In this document: positions 17,443 through 25,844 of the stretch, piece by piece
Layout of the letters: the number at the start of each line of letters is the position of its first letter
How positions within the stretch are numbered: position 1 is the first letter of the stretch
Source of the DNA: Paraburkholderia elongata
GTDB lineage: Bacteria; Pseudomonadota; Gammaproteobacteria; Burkholderiales; Burkholderiaceae
Length of the DNA: 64,000 nucleotides
Direction of reading: 5' to 3'
Assembly: GCF_013177735.1 (NCBI RefSeq)
Contig: NZ_WOEZ01000018.1
Span: 100,961-164,960, forward strand
Program-made: the position numbers and the translations under genes
The notes under the pieces: generated by a model
Told to the model about the DNA's origin: nothing
What the model saw: the letters and a program-made list of their open reading frames with translations, nothing else
The model's database searches: none

Positions 17443-18192
17443 GTGTCCAACACACTTTCAGGGAAGGTCGCGGTCATCCTGGGCGGAACCGGAGGGATCG
17501 GCGCTGCTGTAGCCCGCCGTCTTGGGCAAGCTGGCGCCCGCGTCGTCGTTGTCGGTCAGCATGACCTGGCCCAAGCGCAGCGCGTGGCCGACGACTTGCC
17601 AGGCGAGGGCCACAGCGCGGCGCTTGCATCCATTACCGCGAGCGAGAGTCTGAACGCGCTGGCGGGGTTGGTGCGCGACCGGTATGGCCGCGCGGATATT
17701 CTCGTGAACACGGCGGGCTTTACCCAGCCCGTCAAGCATTCCGACCTGAATGCACTCACAGATGAATTGATCGATGAGATTCTGAAGGTCAACTGGCGCG
17801 GGCAATTCGCGGCCATTCGCGCTTTCCGCGAATTGCTCGATGCGTCGGGGGACGGCCTGGTCGTCAACGTTTCCTCGATTTCCGGCACGACAGGCGTTGG
17901 CAGCAACATCGCCTACTGCGCGGCCAAAGCCGGGCTCGACGTGATGGCGGCGTCGCTTGGCCGCGCACTTGCACCTCGCATTCGTGTACTGAACGTGTCC
18001 CCAGGGGTGGTCGACACCTCGTTCGTTCCCGGCCGTGGCGAGGACTTCAACGACAAGGTCGCAGCCACCACGCCGCTAGGCCGCATCGGGACGCCGGACG
18101 ATATCGCAGCGGCCATCGAGGCCTGCGCCACTCATCTGAAATTCAGCACTGGGGTGACCATCGTCGTGGACGGTGGCCGTCGCCTGAACTAG
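17443..18192 (+). CDS. Short-chain dehydrogenase/reductase
   Basis: A 249-residue SDR starting at a GTG after GACGAGG. The Rossmann glycine motif is GGTGGIG (14-20). The substrate region has NTAG in place of NNAG, and the catalytic Ser is in NVSSISG with Tyr158 and Lys162 in YCAAK. The C-terminal FSTGVTIVVDGGRRLN is typical of classical SDRs. It lies 14 bp after the dioxygenase gene. It may oxidise an alicyclic alcohol ahead of ring cleavage or reduce a keto group; the substrate is not evident. Confidence 0.9.
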   Translation: MSNTLSGKVAVILGGTGGIGAAVARRLGQAGARVVVVGQHDLAQAQRVADDLPGEGHSAALASITASESLNALAGLVRDRYGRADILVNTAGFTQPVKHSDLNALTDELIDEILKVNWRGQFAAIRAFRELLDASGDGLVVNVSSISGTTGVGSNIAYCAAKAGLDVMAASLGRALAPRIRVLNVSPGVVDTSFVPGRGEDFNDKVAATTPLGRIGTPDDIAAAIEACATHLKFSTGVTIVVDGGRRLN

Positions 18193-18209
18193 TTGCAGCG
18201 AGGCCTAAT

Positions 18210-19091
18210 ATGCATTCCCGCAAGACCATCATCACCTGCGCTGTAACAGGCAATATCACCAAACCTGAGCAACATCCGGGGCTGCCGATCACACCCGAGC
18301 AGATCGCGACCGCTTCGCTCGAGGCGGCACGCGCCGGCGCGGCCGCCGTTCACATCCACGTGCGCGATCCCGGGACGGGGCGACCCTCGATGGAGGTGGC
18401 GCTTTATCGGGAAGTCATCGAGCGCATCCGCGCGGTGAATGTCGATCTCATCATCAATCTGACCACAGGCCCGGGCGGCCGCTTTATCCCGAGCGACGAC
18501 GACCCCAGAGTCGCGGCGCCTGGCACCACCTTGCTGCCGCCGGAAAGGCGCGTCGAGCACATTCTCGAACTCAAGCCGGACATCTGCAGTCTCGACCTGA
18601 ACACGATGAACTCCGGTGCCGACGTTGTCATCAATACACCTAAGAATGTCACGCGCATGGCCCACGTCATCCGCGAGGCGGGCGTCAAGCCTGAGCTGGA
18701 GATTTTCGACTCCGGTGACTTGCACCTCGCGTTGGACCTGATCAAGGAAGGCGTTCTTGACGGCCCGGGGCTTTGGACCCTCGTGATGGGCGTCAAATAC
18801 GGCTTCTCGGCCAGTCCGGAAACGCTTCTCTACGCGCGTAACCTGCTACCCCGTCAGGCCGTCTGGTCGGCCTTCGGTGTCGGCCGTTTCGAATTCCCGA
18901 TCGTCGCCCAGTCATGGCTGGCCGGCGGCCATGTCCGGGTCGGCCTGGAAGACAACATTTACATCGCCAAGGGCGTGCTCGCTAACAGCAATGCGGAACT
19001 GGTCACGCGTGCTTGCGACATCGTGCACTCGCTCGGAGGCGAACTGGCGACCAGCCAGGAGGCGCGCGAGCTGTTGGGGCTGAACCGATGA
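18210..19091 (+). CDS. BKACE family (DUF849) beta-keto acid cleavage enzyme
   Basis: A 293-residue TIM-barrel protein of the BKACE family. Hallmarks are AAVHIHVRDPGTGRPS (zinc-binding HxH), LIINLTTGPGG, LDLNTMN, PELEIFDSG and the C-terminal VRVGLEDNIYIAKG. These enzymes condense a beta-keto acid with acetyl-CoA to give acetoacetate and a new acyl-CoA. In this operon the natural substrate would be 3-oxoadipate from maleylacetate. That would yield succinyl-CoA plus acetoacetate and bypass the classical CoA-transferase and thiolase (inference). It overlaps the next gene by 4 bp. Confidence 0.9.
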   Translation: MHSRKTIITCAVTGNITKPEQHPGLPITPEQIATASLEAARAGAAAVHIHVRDPGTGRPSMEVALYREVIERIRAVNVDLIINLTTGPGGRFIPSDDDPRVAAPGTTLLPPERRVEHILELKPDICSLDLNTMNSGADVVINTPKNVTRMAHVIREAGVKPELEIFDSGDLHLALDLIKEGVLDGPGLWTLVMGVKYGFSASPETLLYARNLLPRQAVWSAFGVGRFEFPIVAQSWLAGGHVRVGLEDNIYIAKGVLANSNAELVTRACDIVHSLGGELATSQEARELLGLNR

Positions 19092-19627
19092 GCGCGCTTC
19101 AGGATGCGTCGGTATTCGGCGCGCCACAGGTGGATCCGAGCGCCTACATCGCGAATGGCACGACGCTTGTCGGCGACGTGGCAATAGGTCGTCAGTCGTC
19201 CGTTTGGTACAACTGCGTGCTGCGTGGCGACGTCCAAAAAATTGTGATCGGCATGCGCACGAACATCCAGGACGGCACGGTCATCCACGGCACGACTAAC
19301 GGTCTGCCCGTCATCATCGGCGATGACGTGACCGTTGGCCATGGCGCGATTTTGCACGCCTGCACCATAGAAGACGCGGGGTTTGTTGGGTTCGGTGCGC
19401 GCGTACTCGATGGGGCTGTCGTCAGGTCAGGCGGCATGCTGGCTGCAGGGGCGGTCCTCACGCCGCGCAAGATGGTGGGTGCGGGTGAGTTGTGGGCGGG
19501 AAACCCGGCGCGTCTGTTGCGCACGCTGAATGACGAAGAATTCGAGGGCATGGCAGCGTCTGCTGTCCGCTACGTGGCACTTGCCGAGCGTTACAGAACC
19601 GCTCGACCTGTCATCTTGACCTTTTAG
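19088..19627 (+). CDS. Gamma-carbonic-anhydrase-like hexapeptide protein
   Basis: A 179-residue left-handed beta-helix protein with start ATG 19088, which overlaps the BKACE stop. It shows hexapeptide repeats (VIIGDDVTVGHGAILHACTIED) and the three His positions of the gamma-CA family (VIHGT, VGHGAILHAC). Related proteins (YrdA/PaaY type) include thioesterases as well as carbonic anhydrases. Within a CoA-product operon, a CoA-thioester-related role is as plausible as carbonate chemistry. Confidence 0.85.
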   Translation: MSALQDASVFGAPQVDPSAYIANGTTLVGDVAIGRQSSVWYNCVLRGDVQKIVIGMRTNIQDGTVIHGTTNGLPVIIGDDVTVGHGAILHACTIEDAGFVGFGARVLDGAVVRSGGMLAAGAVLTPRKMVGAGELWAGNPARLLRTLNDEEFEGMAASAVRYVALAERYRTARPVILTF

Positions 19628-19637
19628 GAAATAAAAA

Positions 19638-20615
19638 ATGAAAACAGTTCGTGTCATGGAAAAGAGCGCCGATATCGACTCGCTCGATCTGCACATTGGC
19701 CCGCAAGATGCGCCAGACGTCGAGTTTGCCGAGTGTCTCGTGCGCGTGGTGAGCGCCGCCGTGAATCCGAGCGACGTGAAAGCTGTGCTGGGCTTCATGC
19801 CGCATGCGGTGTGGCCGCGCACGCCGGGGCGGGATTACGCCGGCATTGTTGTCGAGGGGCCGCAGGAGATGCTCGGCAAGGAAGTGTGGGGCAGCGGCGG
19901 CGAGCTGGGTATCCGGCGCGATGGCACGCATGCCGGCTATCTCGCCGTGCCCGTGGGCAGCGTGCGCGCCAAGCCGGGAAATCTGACCATGGAAGAAGCG
20001 GGCGCGATCGGCGTCCCCTTCGTTACCGCCTTCGAAGGACTGCAACGGGCGGGTGGCGTGGAACAAGGCGACGTCGTGCTCGTGCTGGGTGCAAACGGGA
20101 AGGTGGGGCAGGCGGCGATACAGCTTGCGACCCAGGCTGGGGCGAAGGTGTTGGGTGTCGAGCGCACGAATGCACCGTACATCGGCCATGCCAACGCCGA
20201 CGTCACCATGATCGACGCCTCGTCGCAGAACGTCGACGAGATGGTTCGTGAATTGACAGATGGCCATGGCGCAGACATCGTGTACAACACGGTTGGCAGT
20301 CCATATTTTGAAAAAGCCAACAAGGCCATGGCGGTGCGAGGGAAGCAGATTTTCATCTCTACCATCGAACGCCCGGTGCCATTTGACATCTTTACGTTCT
20401 ATCGGGGGCAGCACACCTATGTCGGCATCGATACGCTCGCACTCGACAGCACGGAAGGCGCGCTCATTCTCGACGCGTTGTTGCCGGCTTTCGAACGTGG
20501 CACGTTAAAACCGTTTCCCATCGTCGAGGATTTTGTCTTCGATCTCTCCGACGCGGCGCTCGCGTATCAGGCCGTTTTCCGTGGCGCGGCTAACCGGGTT
20601 CTGCTCAAGCCATGA
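19638..20615 (+). CDS. MDR-family oxidoreductase, quinone-oxidoreductase-like
   Basis: A 325-residue medium-chain dehydrogenase/reductase. It has the MDR opening (VVSAAVNPSDVKAVLG, PGRDYAGIVVEGP), the Rossmann motif GANGKVGQAAIQLA and C-terminal AANRVLLKP. No catalytic zinc ligands are seen, as in NADPH:quinone reductases and enoyl reductases. In this operon it could reduce a hydroxyquinone back to hydroxyquinol, or reduce an unsaturated intermediate such as maleylacetate (both inference). It overlaps the cupin gene by 4 bp (ATGA). Confidence 0.88.
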   Translation: MKTVRVMEKSADIDSLDLHIGPQDAPDVEFAECLVRVVSAAVNPSDVKAVLGFMPHAVWPRTPGRDYAGIVVEGPQEMLGKEVWGSGGELGIRRDGTHAGYLAVPVGSVRAKPGNLTMEEAGAIGVPFVTAFEGLQRAGGVEQGDVVLVLGANGKVGQAAIQLATQAGAKVLGVERTNAPYIGHANADVTMIDASSQNVDEMVRELTDGHGADIVYNTVGSPYFEKANKAMAVRGKQIFISTIERPVPFDIFTFYRGQHTYVGIDTLALDSTEGALILDALLPAFERGTLKPFPIVEDFVFDLSDAALAYQAVFRGAANRVLLKP

Positions 20616-20962
20616 ACATAACCCGCTTCGAAGATGCGCCGGAATACTTTCCACCCAACCATTTTTCGATGCGGTGCGTCCGGCTTCAGGGCCATGAAGC
20701 CGGACCGGCGGAGTCGCTGTGGCTAGGCGTTTCGGCGATCGAGCCGGGCGGCTACACCACATCGGATGCGTCGCCCGTTGAAAAACATTATGTGGTGCTG
20801 GAAGGTGAAGTCGTCGTCATGACCGATGAAGGCGAGGCTATTCTCGCGGCCTTCGATTCGTGCCGCATTGCGCCGGGCGAGCGGCGGGCATTGCACAACC
20901 GCTCCCGCAGCCCGGCGAAGATTCTGCTGGCGATGCCGTTTCTGCGGCCTGAGCAATGCTGA
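20612..20962 (+). CDS. Small cupin-domain protein
   Basis: A 116-residue single-domain cupin (SAIEPGGYTTSDASPVEKHYVVLEGEVVVMTDEG, then IAPGERRALHNRS). His and Glu residues in the first cupin motif could bind a metal, but the canonical HxH pair is not intact. Translational coupling to the MDR gene marks it as part of the same operon. Its function is unknown; sensing or isomerising an operon intermediate is possible. Confidence 0.8.
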   Translation: MNITRFEDAPEYFPPNHFSMRCVRLQGHEAGPAESLWLGVSAIEPGGYTTSDASPVEKHYVVLEGEVVVMTDEGEAILAAFDSCRIAPGERRALHNRSRSPAKILLAMPFLRPEQC

Positions 20963-21022
20963 TGAGGCGACGGCAGTGATTACCGCCCGCGTGCTTTCCA
21001 TGGCGACCCGCAAAGCTTGCGC

Positions 21023-21790
21023 ATGATGTATTCCACCGGTGTTGTGACGGATATGCGGCTTGGCGCGGGTGAACAGCGGCATGCCCAAACCGCCGCTGTC
21101 GGCTGCTTTCTCTATGTGCGGCAAGGCGGCGTGTGGATAACGGTGGGGCGGCGCGCGTACTGTGTGACGCAAGGCAATGGCATCTGGCTTCCGCCGGCCG
21201 TCACACATAGCGTCTCTGCAGTGTACGAAGCCGATATTTGCGCGCTTCGAATCGATACCGGCCTGAGCGCCGATTTCGTACCGGCGGCGCGCGTTCTACA
21301 CTGCTCCGACGTATTGATCGCGATCTTCTCGGCCTCGCAACGATCGACTATCGAACGCTCATATGCGGCGGTCGTGGCTCTGGTAGCCGACGAGCTGCGT
21401 GCGATACCTGAAATTGCCGGGAATTTTGCTGTCCGCATGCCCTCATCGGGAAGCCGTGTCGCGGCGTTATGCGAGGCGCTGCTCATGCATCCAACCAAGG
21501 ATATGGCGATTGAGGACGCGGCAAGCCGGGCGGGAGTCAGCTGCCGTACGTTGAGCCGGATTTTTACCAAAGAACTGGGTGCCAGTGTCGGCCGATGGCG
21601 ACGGGAGGTACAGGTAGGCGCGGCGATGTGCGCACTTGTGCACGGGATTTCCGTAGCGGAGACGGCCCGTGTTCTTGGATTCACATCGAGCGCGTTTTCG
21701 ACGTTCTTTAAATCGCGGATCGGCAATGCACCGCGCGAATGGCTCGCGCGTCAGCGCATCAGGAGGCCTGAACGAAGCGCTTCAGGTTGA
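21023..21790 (+). CDS. AraC-family transcriptional regulator
   Basis: A regulator of about 255 residues. ATG codons at 21023 and 21026 are both plausible and there is no clear ribosome-binding site. The N-terminal half is a cupin-like sensor (VRQGGVWITVGRRAYCVTQGNGIWLPPAVTHSV). The C-terminal half has two HTH motifs (MAIEDAASRAGVSCRTLSRIFTKELG; ISVAETARVLGFTSSAFSTFFKSRIG). It lies 60 bp after the cupin gene on the same strand and may be read with the operon. It faces the LacI gene tail to tail. Confidence 0.87.
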   Translation: MMYSTGVVTDMRLGAGEQRHAQTAAVGCFLYVRQGGVWITVGRRAYCVTQGNGIWLPPAVTHSVSAVYEADICALRIDTGLSADFVPAARVLHCSDVLIAIFSASQRSTIERSYAAVVALVADELRAIPEIAGNFAVRMPSSGSRVAALCEALLMHPTKDMAIEDAASRAGVSCRTLSRIFTKELGASVGRWRREVQVGAAMCALVHGISVAETARVLGFTSSAFSTFFKSRIGNAPREWLARQRIRRPERSASG

Positions 21791-21819
21791 TCCTTACCGC
21801 TTCTGTGCTCATTCTGCAC

Positions 21820-22917
21820 TCACTCAGCAGAAGCAGACGCGGTTTTCGGCGCTTTCGCTCGTAGCGGCGCGTTGCGTGGCATGGCGGTCGAGCCGCGAAC
21901 CATGAGTTCGGGGGGGAGCGTAATGCGGTGTGGGGCCGCACCCGGTGTCGCAATCATTCCGAGCAGCAGTCTTGCGGCCTGCCGGCCCATTTCCCGGTGC
22001 TGGATGCGCAGCGTGGTTAATGGCGGATGGAGCATGTCGAGAAGCGGCATGTCGTTGTGACCGATGAGCGAAATATCTGTGGGGCACACCAGACGTTGTT
22101 CAGCAAACACGTCATAGCACCCCAGCGCGATCAGGTCATTCGCGGCAATGATCGCGGTCACGCTTTTGTGCTCCTTCAGCAGCTGGTCGCAGGCCACCCG
22201 GCCCGCTTCACGCGTGAATTCAGCGGCCTCGAGGATGACGGTTCCGGTCAGGCGGTGCTGCTGCGTCGCCATCTGGAAGCCCTGGATTCGCGAGAGCCCG
22301 GTTGCGAGGCGCTCAGGGCCGGCGAGATGCGCAATCCGCTTGTGCCCCAGCTGCACCAGGTGATCGACCGCAAGCTTCATGGAGAGGAAGTCGTCGTTGA
22401 TCACTTCCGGAACCTGCCCGCCTTCCTCCGCGCGATTCACCAGCACGACAGGTATGCCATCGAGAATGCAGCGGCGTACTAACGGGTCGTGACGGGCAGC
22501 GGTGGCGAGAACCAGGCCGTCGACCTGGCGCTCGAGCATCTGCTCAAGCATGCGTTCCTGGTCTTTCAGCGTGCCAACGGTGTTGGCGATCAGGACGCCG
22601 TAGCCTTCGGCCGCAAGTTCTTCCTCGATGCCGCAGACAATTGGTGGAAATACCGGGTTCTCGATATCGGGCAAGCACACCCCGATCACCCTTGACTGCC
22701 CTCCGCGAAGCGCGGACGCGAGCTTGTTCTGACGGTAACCCAAGGATTTCGCGGACGCCAACACTCTGCGGACGACTTCGTCCCCAATCAGGTGACGGGT
22801 TGCAGGATTGAGGGCGCGCGAGACCGTCGACGCGTTGACAGACGCATGCAGCGCGACTTCGCGAATGGTGACGCGGCTCGTTGCCCGGGATTCTGATGTT
22901 TTGGCCATGGAAGTCAT
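21820..22917 (-). CDS. LacI-family repressor
   Basis: A repressor of about 365 residues. Starts at 22917 (MTSMAKTSES) or 22908 are both possible, with no strong ribosome-binding site for either. The HTH is VTIREVALHASVNASTVSRALN, followed by the hinge helix (NKLASALRGGQSRVIGVCLPD) that in this family binds the minor groove of a central CG. A sugar-binding-protein-like effector domain follows. It is divergent from the ribose-type importer. The palindromes ATGCAwwCGwwTGCAT on three nearby promoters fit a LacI-family operator, so this is the best candidate repressor of that regulon. The inducer is unknown. Confidence 0.9.
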   Translation of the reverse strand: MTSMAKTSESRATSRVTIREVALHASVNASTVSRALNPATRHLIGDEVVRRVLASAKSLGYRQNKLASALRGGQSRVIGVCLPDIENPVFPPIVCGIEEELAAEGYGVLIANTVGTLKDQERMLEQMLERQVDGLVLATAARHDPLVRRCILDGIPVVLVNRAEEGGQVPEVINDDFLSMKLAVDHLVQLGHKRIAHLAGPERLATGLSRIQGFQMATQQHRLTGTVILEAAEFTREAGRVACDQLLKEHKSVTAIIAANDLIALGCYDVFAEQRLVCPTDISLIGHNDMPLLDMLHPPLTTLRIQHREMGRQAARLLLGMIATPGAAPHRITLPPELMVRGSTAMPRNAPLRAKAPKTASASAE

Positions 22918-22986
22918 TGTATAGGTGCAAAGGGTTGCGCTCAATGTTGCAAGTACAAACCCCAGGCGCCGAACGTCATAAATGAA

Positions 22987-23030
22987 TTGACAAAGGTATC
23001 TGTCGGACTAGTATATGCATACGTTTGCAT
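22987..23030 (+). promoter_or_regulatory. Promoter and LacI-type operator, copy 2 (ribose-type importer)
   Basis: TTGACA at 22987-22992 is followed, after 16 bp, by TAGTAT (23009-23014). The palindrome ATGCATACGTTTGCAT lies at 23015-23030 directly behind this -10. The operator starts 28 bp after the start of the -35, as at the other two promoters (27 and 26 bp). It lies 206 bp before the importer gene and could also repress the divergent lacI gene. Confidence 0.72.
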
Positions 23031-23104
23031 AAAGATTGTTGCACGATAAAAAGCTAGGAATGGCAAGCAGGATGCAGTAACAGCTTAATAATTGAATTGC
23101 CTTC

Positions 23105-23120
23105 AAGCAATCGATTGCAT
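23105..23120. promoter_or_regulatory. Secondary LacI-type site downstream of the importer promoter
   Basis: AAGCAATCGATTGCAT matches the best operator at 14 of 16 positions and contains the perfect 12-bp palindrome GCAATCGATTGC. Its centre is 90 bp from the primary operator, about nine helical turns, which would suit repressor looping or a roadblock. Confidence 0.6.
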
Positions 23121-23235
23121 GAGTTGTGCGCAAGATTGGAGGTGCTTCCCGGGATGCATTCCCGCAACCGGGCTGGCGTACCGGACTCGGGCACTCGCTT
23201 GAGGGCCGCCAAGAAATAGTTAAACGGAGACGACC

Positions 23236-24234
23236 TTGAAACTGACGACAGAACTGACGAGCCGACTGGCGAAAAAACGCATTCTCATCACCTGTGCGTT
23301 CGCACTGGGCATTGCCACAGGGCCAAACGCATTTGCAACAGGCGAGAGCGTTGCGGCCTTCTACAAAAATCAGGTCGATCCACATTTCGCGCTCGTCCAC
23401 GCCGGCGTCGATGCAGCAGCAAAAGATCTCGGCGTTTCGGTGACCCATTACGCGCCGACGCGGCCCAACGATCTTGGCGAGCAGCTCAGCGAGCTCGAGG
23501 ACGTCAGTGTCAAAAAACCCAGCGTCGTGCTGTTCATGGGCGTCAATCCTCATGGCGTCGTTCCGGAGATCGAGAAGGTCAATGCGATCGGCATCCCGAT
23601 CATCAACTACAACGACCGGGTCGCAGGCGGTAAATTCGCCTCCGTCGTGGTTGCCGATGACTTCAATCTTGGGCTGGACGTCGGCCGCTATCTGCTGAAG
23701 AGCATCGGCGGGAAAGGCAATGTCGTCATTCTTGAAGGTGTGAAGGGTTCCACCACGAGTGACGAGCGGGTACGCGGTTTTCACAAGGCGCTGGAGGAGT
23801 TTCCGAACGTCAAGCTGCTCGCCTCCCAGCCGGCGAACTATCAGCGTTTGCAGGCGCTTCAGGTGATGGAAAACCTGATTCAGTCGAATCCAAAGATCGA
23901 CGGTGTTCTCGCGGCAGCAGACGTGATGGCGATGGGGGCCATTGAGGCATTGGAGGCAGCCGGCCAGAAGCAGGTCAAGGTGGTGGGTATCGGGGGCGTG
24001 CCGGAGTCAGTCAAGGCCATCAAGGACGGCCGACTGCTGGCGACCGCCGAATTCAACGGCTACAAGATGGGCTGCATTGCCACGATGGCGGGCGTGAGGA
24101 CTGCGCGTAAGGAGTCCGTTCCGCAGACCATTCTGATCAAGGGCATCGTCATCGACAAGACGAACTATGCGCCATTCGAAGTGCCGGGCGACAAACGGCA
24201 GTGTCCGAAATGGGACGAAATCGTGAGTAACTAA
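23236..24234 (+). CDS. Ribose-type ABC transporter substrate-binding protein
   Basis: A 332-residue periplasmic binding protein of the sugar (Peripla_BP_4) family. It starts at a TTG with GGAGA 5 bases upstream. A basic N-terminus and hydrophobic signal end near NAFATGESV. Family features are NPHGVVPEIEKVNAIGIPIINYND, VVVADDFNLGLDVGRYL and the hinge region KIDGVLAAADVMAMGAIEAL. It is the first gene of a four-gene importer operon under a LacI-type operator. The ligand may be a sugar, a cyclitol or a glycoside; the neighbouring ring-cleavage operon argues against an ordinary sugar alone (inference). Confidence 0.9.
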   Translation: MKLTTELTSRLAKKRILITCAFALGIATGPNAFATGESVAAFYKNQVDPHFALVHAGVDAAAKDLGVSVTHYAPTRPNDLGEQLSELEDVSVKKPSVVLFMGVNPHGVVPEIEKVNAIGIPIINYNDRVAGGKFASVVVADDFNLGLDVGRYLLKSIGGKGNVVILEGVKGSTTSDERVRGFHKALEEFPNVKLLASQPANYQRLQALQVMENLIQSNPKIDGVLAAADVMAMGAIEALEAAGQKQVKVVGIGGVPESVKAIKDGRLLATAEFNGYKMGCIATMAGVRTARKESVPQTILIKGIVIDKTNYAPFEVPGDKRQCPKWDEIVSN

Positions 24235-24329
24235 CGAGGCAGGGGTTCGCGCTGCAGCGGTGCCGGATATCGCTCGAACGATACGCCGGCATCGCCAGCG
24301 ACGGCTCAAGCCGCAAAGTGAAGGCAAAC

Positions 24330-25841
24330 ATGGAAACAACGATTCCGACCCCAGCCGTGCCTCTTCTGGAATTGCGCAAGATCTGCAAGAGCTTCCCGGG
24401 TGTGCGCGCCCTGACTGACGTCGACCTTCAGCTGTACGCCGGTGAAGTGCATATGCTTCTCGGGGAAAACGGCGCAGGGAAGTCGTCCTTGATGAAGGTA
24501 CTGTTCGGCGCGTACCGAGCCGACTCCGGCGAGTTCTTCAGCGACGGCCAACCGATAACAATCGAGTCGCCTGCTGACGCCAAACGACTCGGCATTGCGG
24601 TGATCTTCCAGGAGTTCTCCCTCGTACCGCATCTGAACATCGCGCAGAACATCTACCTTGGGCGCGAACCGCGCAATCGTTTTGGTCTGATCGATCATCG
24701 CAAGATGCATCTCGATGCGAGAGCCGCGCTCGAAGAACTTGGGCTTGCCTACGATACCCACGCGTACGCGGCCGACCTCGGCGTCGCGCAGCAGCAGATG
24801 GTGGAGATCGCGAAGGCGCTCTCGCACAATGCCCGCGTGGTGGTCATGGACGAGCCGACGGCGGCGATTTCCGATCGTGAGGCCGAGGCGCTGTTCAGTG
24901 TCGTCAGGAAGCTGCGCGAGTCAGGTGCCGCGATTGTCTATATCTCCCATCGCATGAAGGAGGTGTTCGACCTGGGCGATCGCGTCACGGTACTGCGTGA
25001 CGGCCGCCTGGTGCAGTCGATGCTGGCCACCGCGGCGACACCCGATGAACTGATCGCTTTGATGGTGGGCCGGTCAGTCGGGACGGTGTACAAGCGCCAG
25101 TATTTCGGCGAGCCGGGCAAGGTCGCGCTCGACGTGCGCCAGCTGACCACCACAACCGGCGTTCGAGGTGTCGATCTGCAGGTCCGGTGCGGCGAGATCG
25201 TCGGACTCTCGGGACTTGTCGGCGCCGGGCGCACCGAGGTCGTGAGAGCGGTCTTCGGCGCCGACCCGATTCAAACCGGCGAGGTCACCGTCTTTGGGCA
25301 GGCTGTGACCGGCGGTCCTCACAAAGTCGCGGCGATGGGCGTGGGCCTGATTCCTGAGAACCGGAAGCAGGAGGGGCTGGCGCTGAAGCGCTCCGTGCAC
25401 GAAAACCTGCTCACCGCCAGCCTGTGGAAACTCTTTCCGAGAGGGTGGTATCAAGCGGAGAAAGCAAGGAGTGCGACTAAAGCGCTCATCGATTCCCTGC
25501 GGATCGCGCCCGGTGACCCCGGTAAGAGCGCACGTGTCCTCAGCGGCGGCAATCAGCAGAAGATCGTGATTGGCAAATGGCTCAGTGCCGGCTGCCGGCT
25601 GTTCATATTCGATGAACCGACGCGCGGTATCGACATAGGCGCAAAGACGGAAATTTTCAATCTGATCGAGAAACTGATTAAAGACGGCGCCGCCGTTCTG
25701 CTCATCAGTTCTGAATTGACGGAAATTGTTCACGTTTGCGATCGCGCCTACGTCATGCGCGAAGGCGTGGTCTCGGGTGAATTGCCCAGAGAAAGCTTGA
25801 GCGAACAGAACATTCTTCGCCTGGCGATGCACGGGAGTTAA
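24330..25841 (+). CDS. Ribose-type ABC transporter ATPase (two NBDs)
   Basis: A 503-residue RbsA/MglA-type ATPase. I chose the ATG at 24330 because AAGG precedes it; a GTG at 24318 is possible. The first nucleotide-binding domain has Walker A GENGAGKS and Walker B VVVMDEPTAAI, with LGVAQQQMVEIAKAL in place of LSGG. The second has the degenerate Walker A GLVGAGRTE usual for this family, LSGGNQQKIVIGKWL and FIFDEPTRGID. It energises the importer together with the two permeases that follow. Confidence 0.92.
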   Translation: METTIPTPAVPLLELRKICKSFPGVRALTDVDLQLYAGEVHMLLGENGAGKSSLMKVLFGAYRADSGEFFSDGQPITIESPADAKRLGIAVIFQEFSLVPHLNIAQNIYLGREPRNRFGLIDHRKMHLDARAALEELGLAYDTHAYAADLGVAQQQMVEIAKALSHNARVVVMDEPTAAISDREAEALFSVVRKLRESGAAIVYISHRMKEVFDLGDRVTVLRDGRLVQSMLATAATPDELIALMVGRSVGTVYKRQYFGEPGKVALDVRQLTTTTGVRGVDLQVRCGEIVGLSGLVGAGRTEVVRAVFGADPIQTGEVTVFGQAVTGGPHKVAAMGVGLIPENRKQEGLALKRSVHENLLTASLWKLFPRGWYQAEKARSATKALIDSLRIAPGDPGKSARVLSGGNQQKIVIGKWLSAGCRLFIFDEPTRGIDIGAKTEIFNLIEKLIKDGAAVLLISSELTEIVHVCDRAYVMREGVVSGELPRESLSEQNILRLAMHGS

Positions 25842-25844
25842 ATC

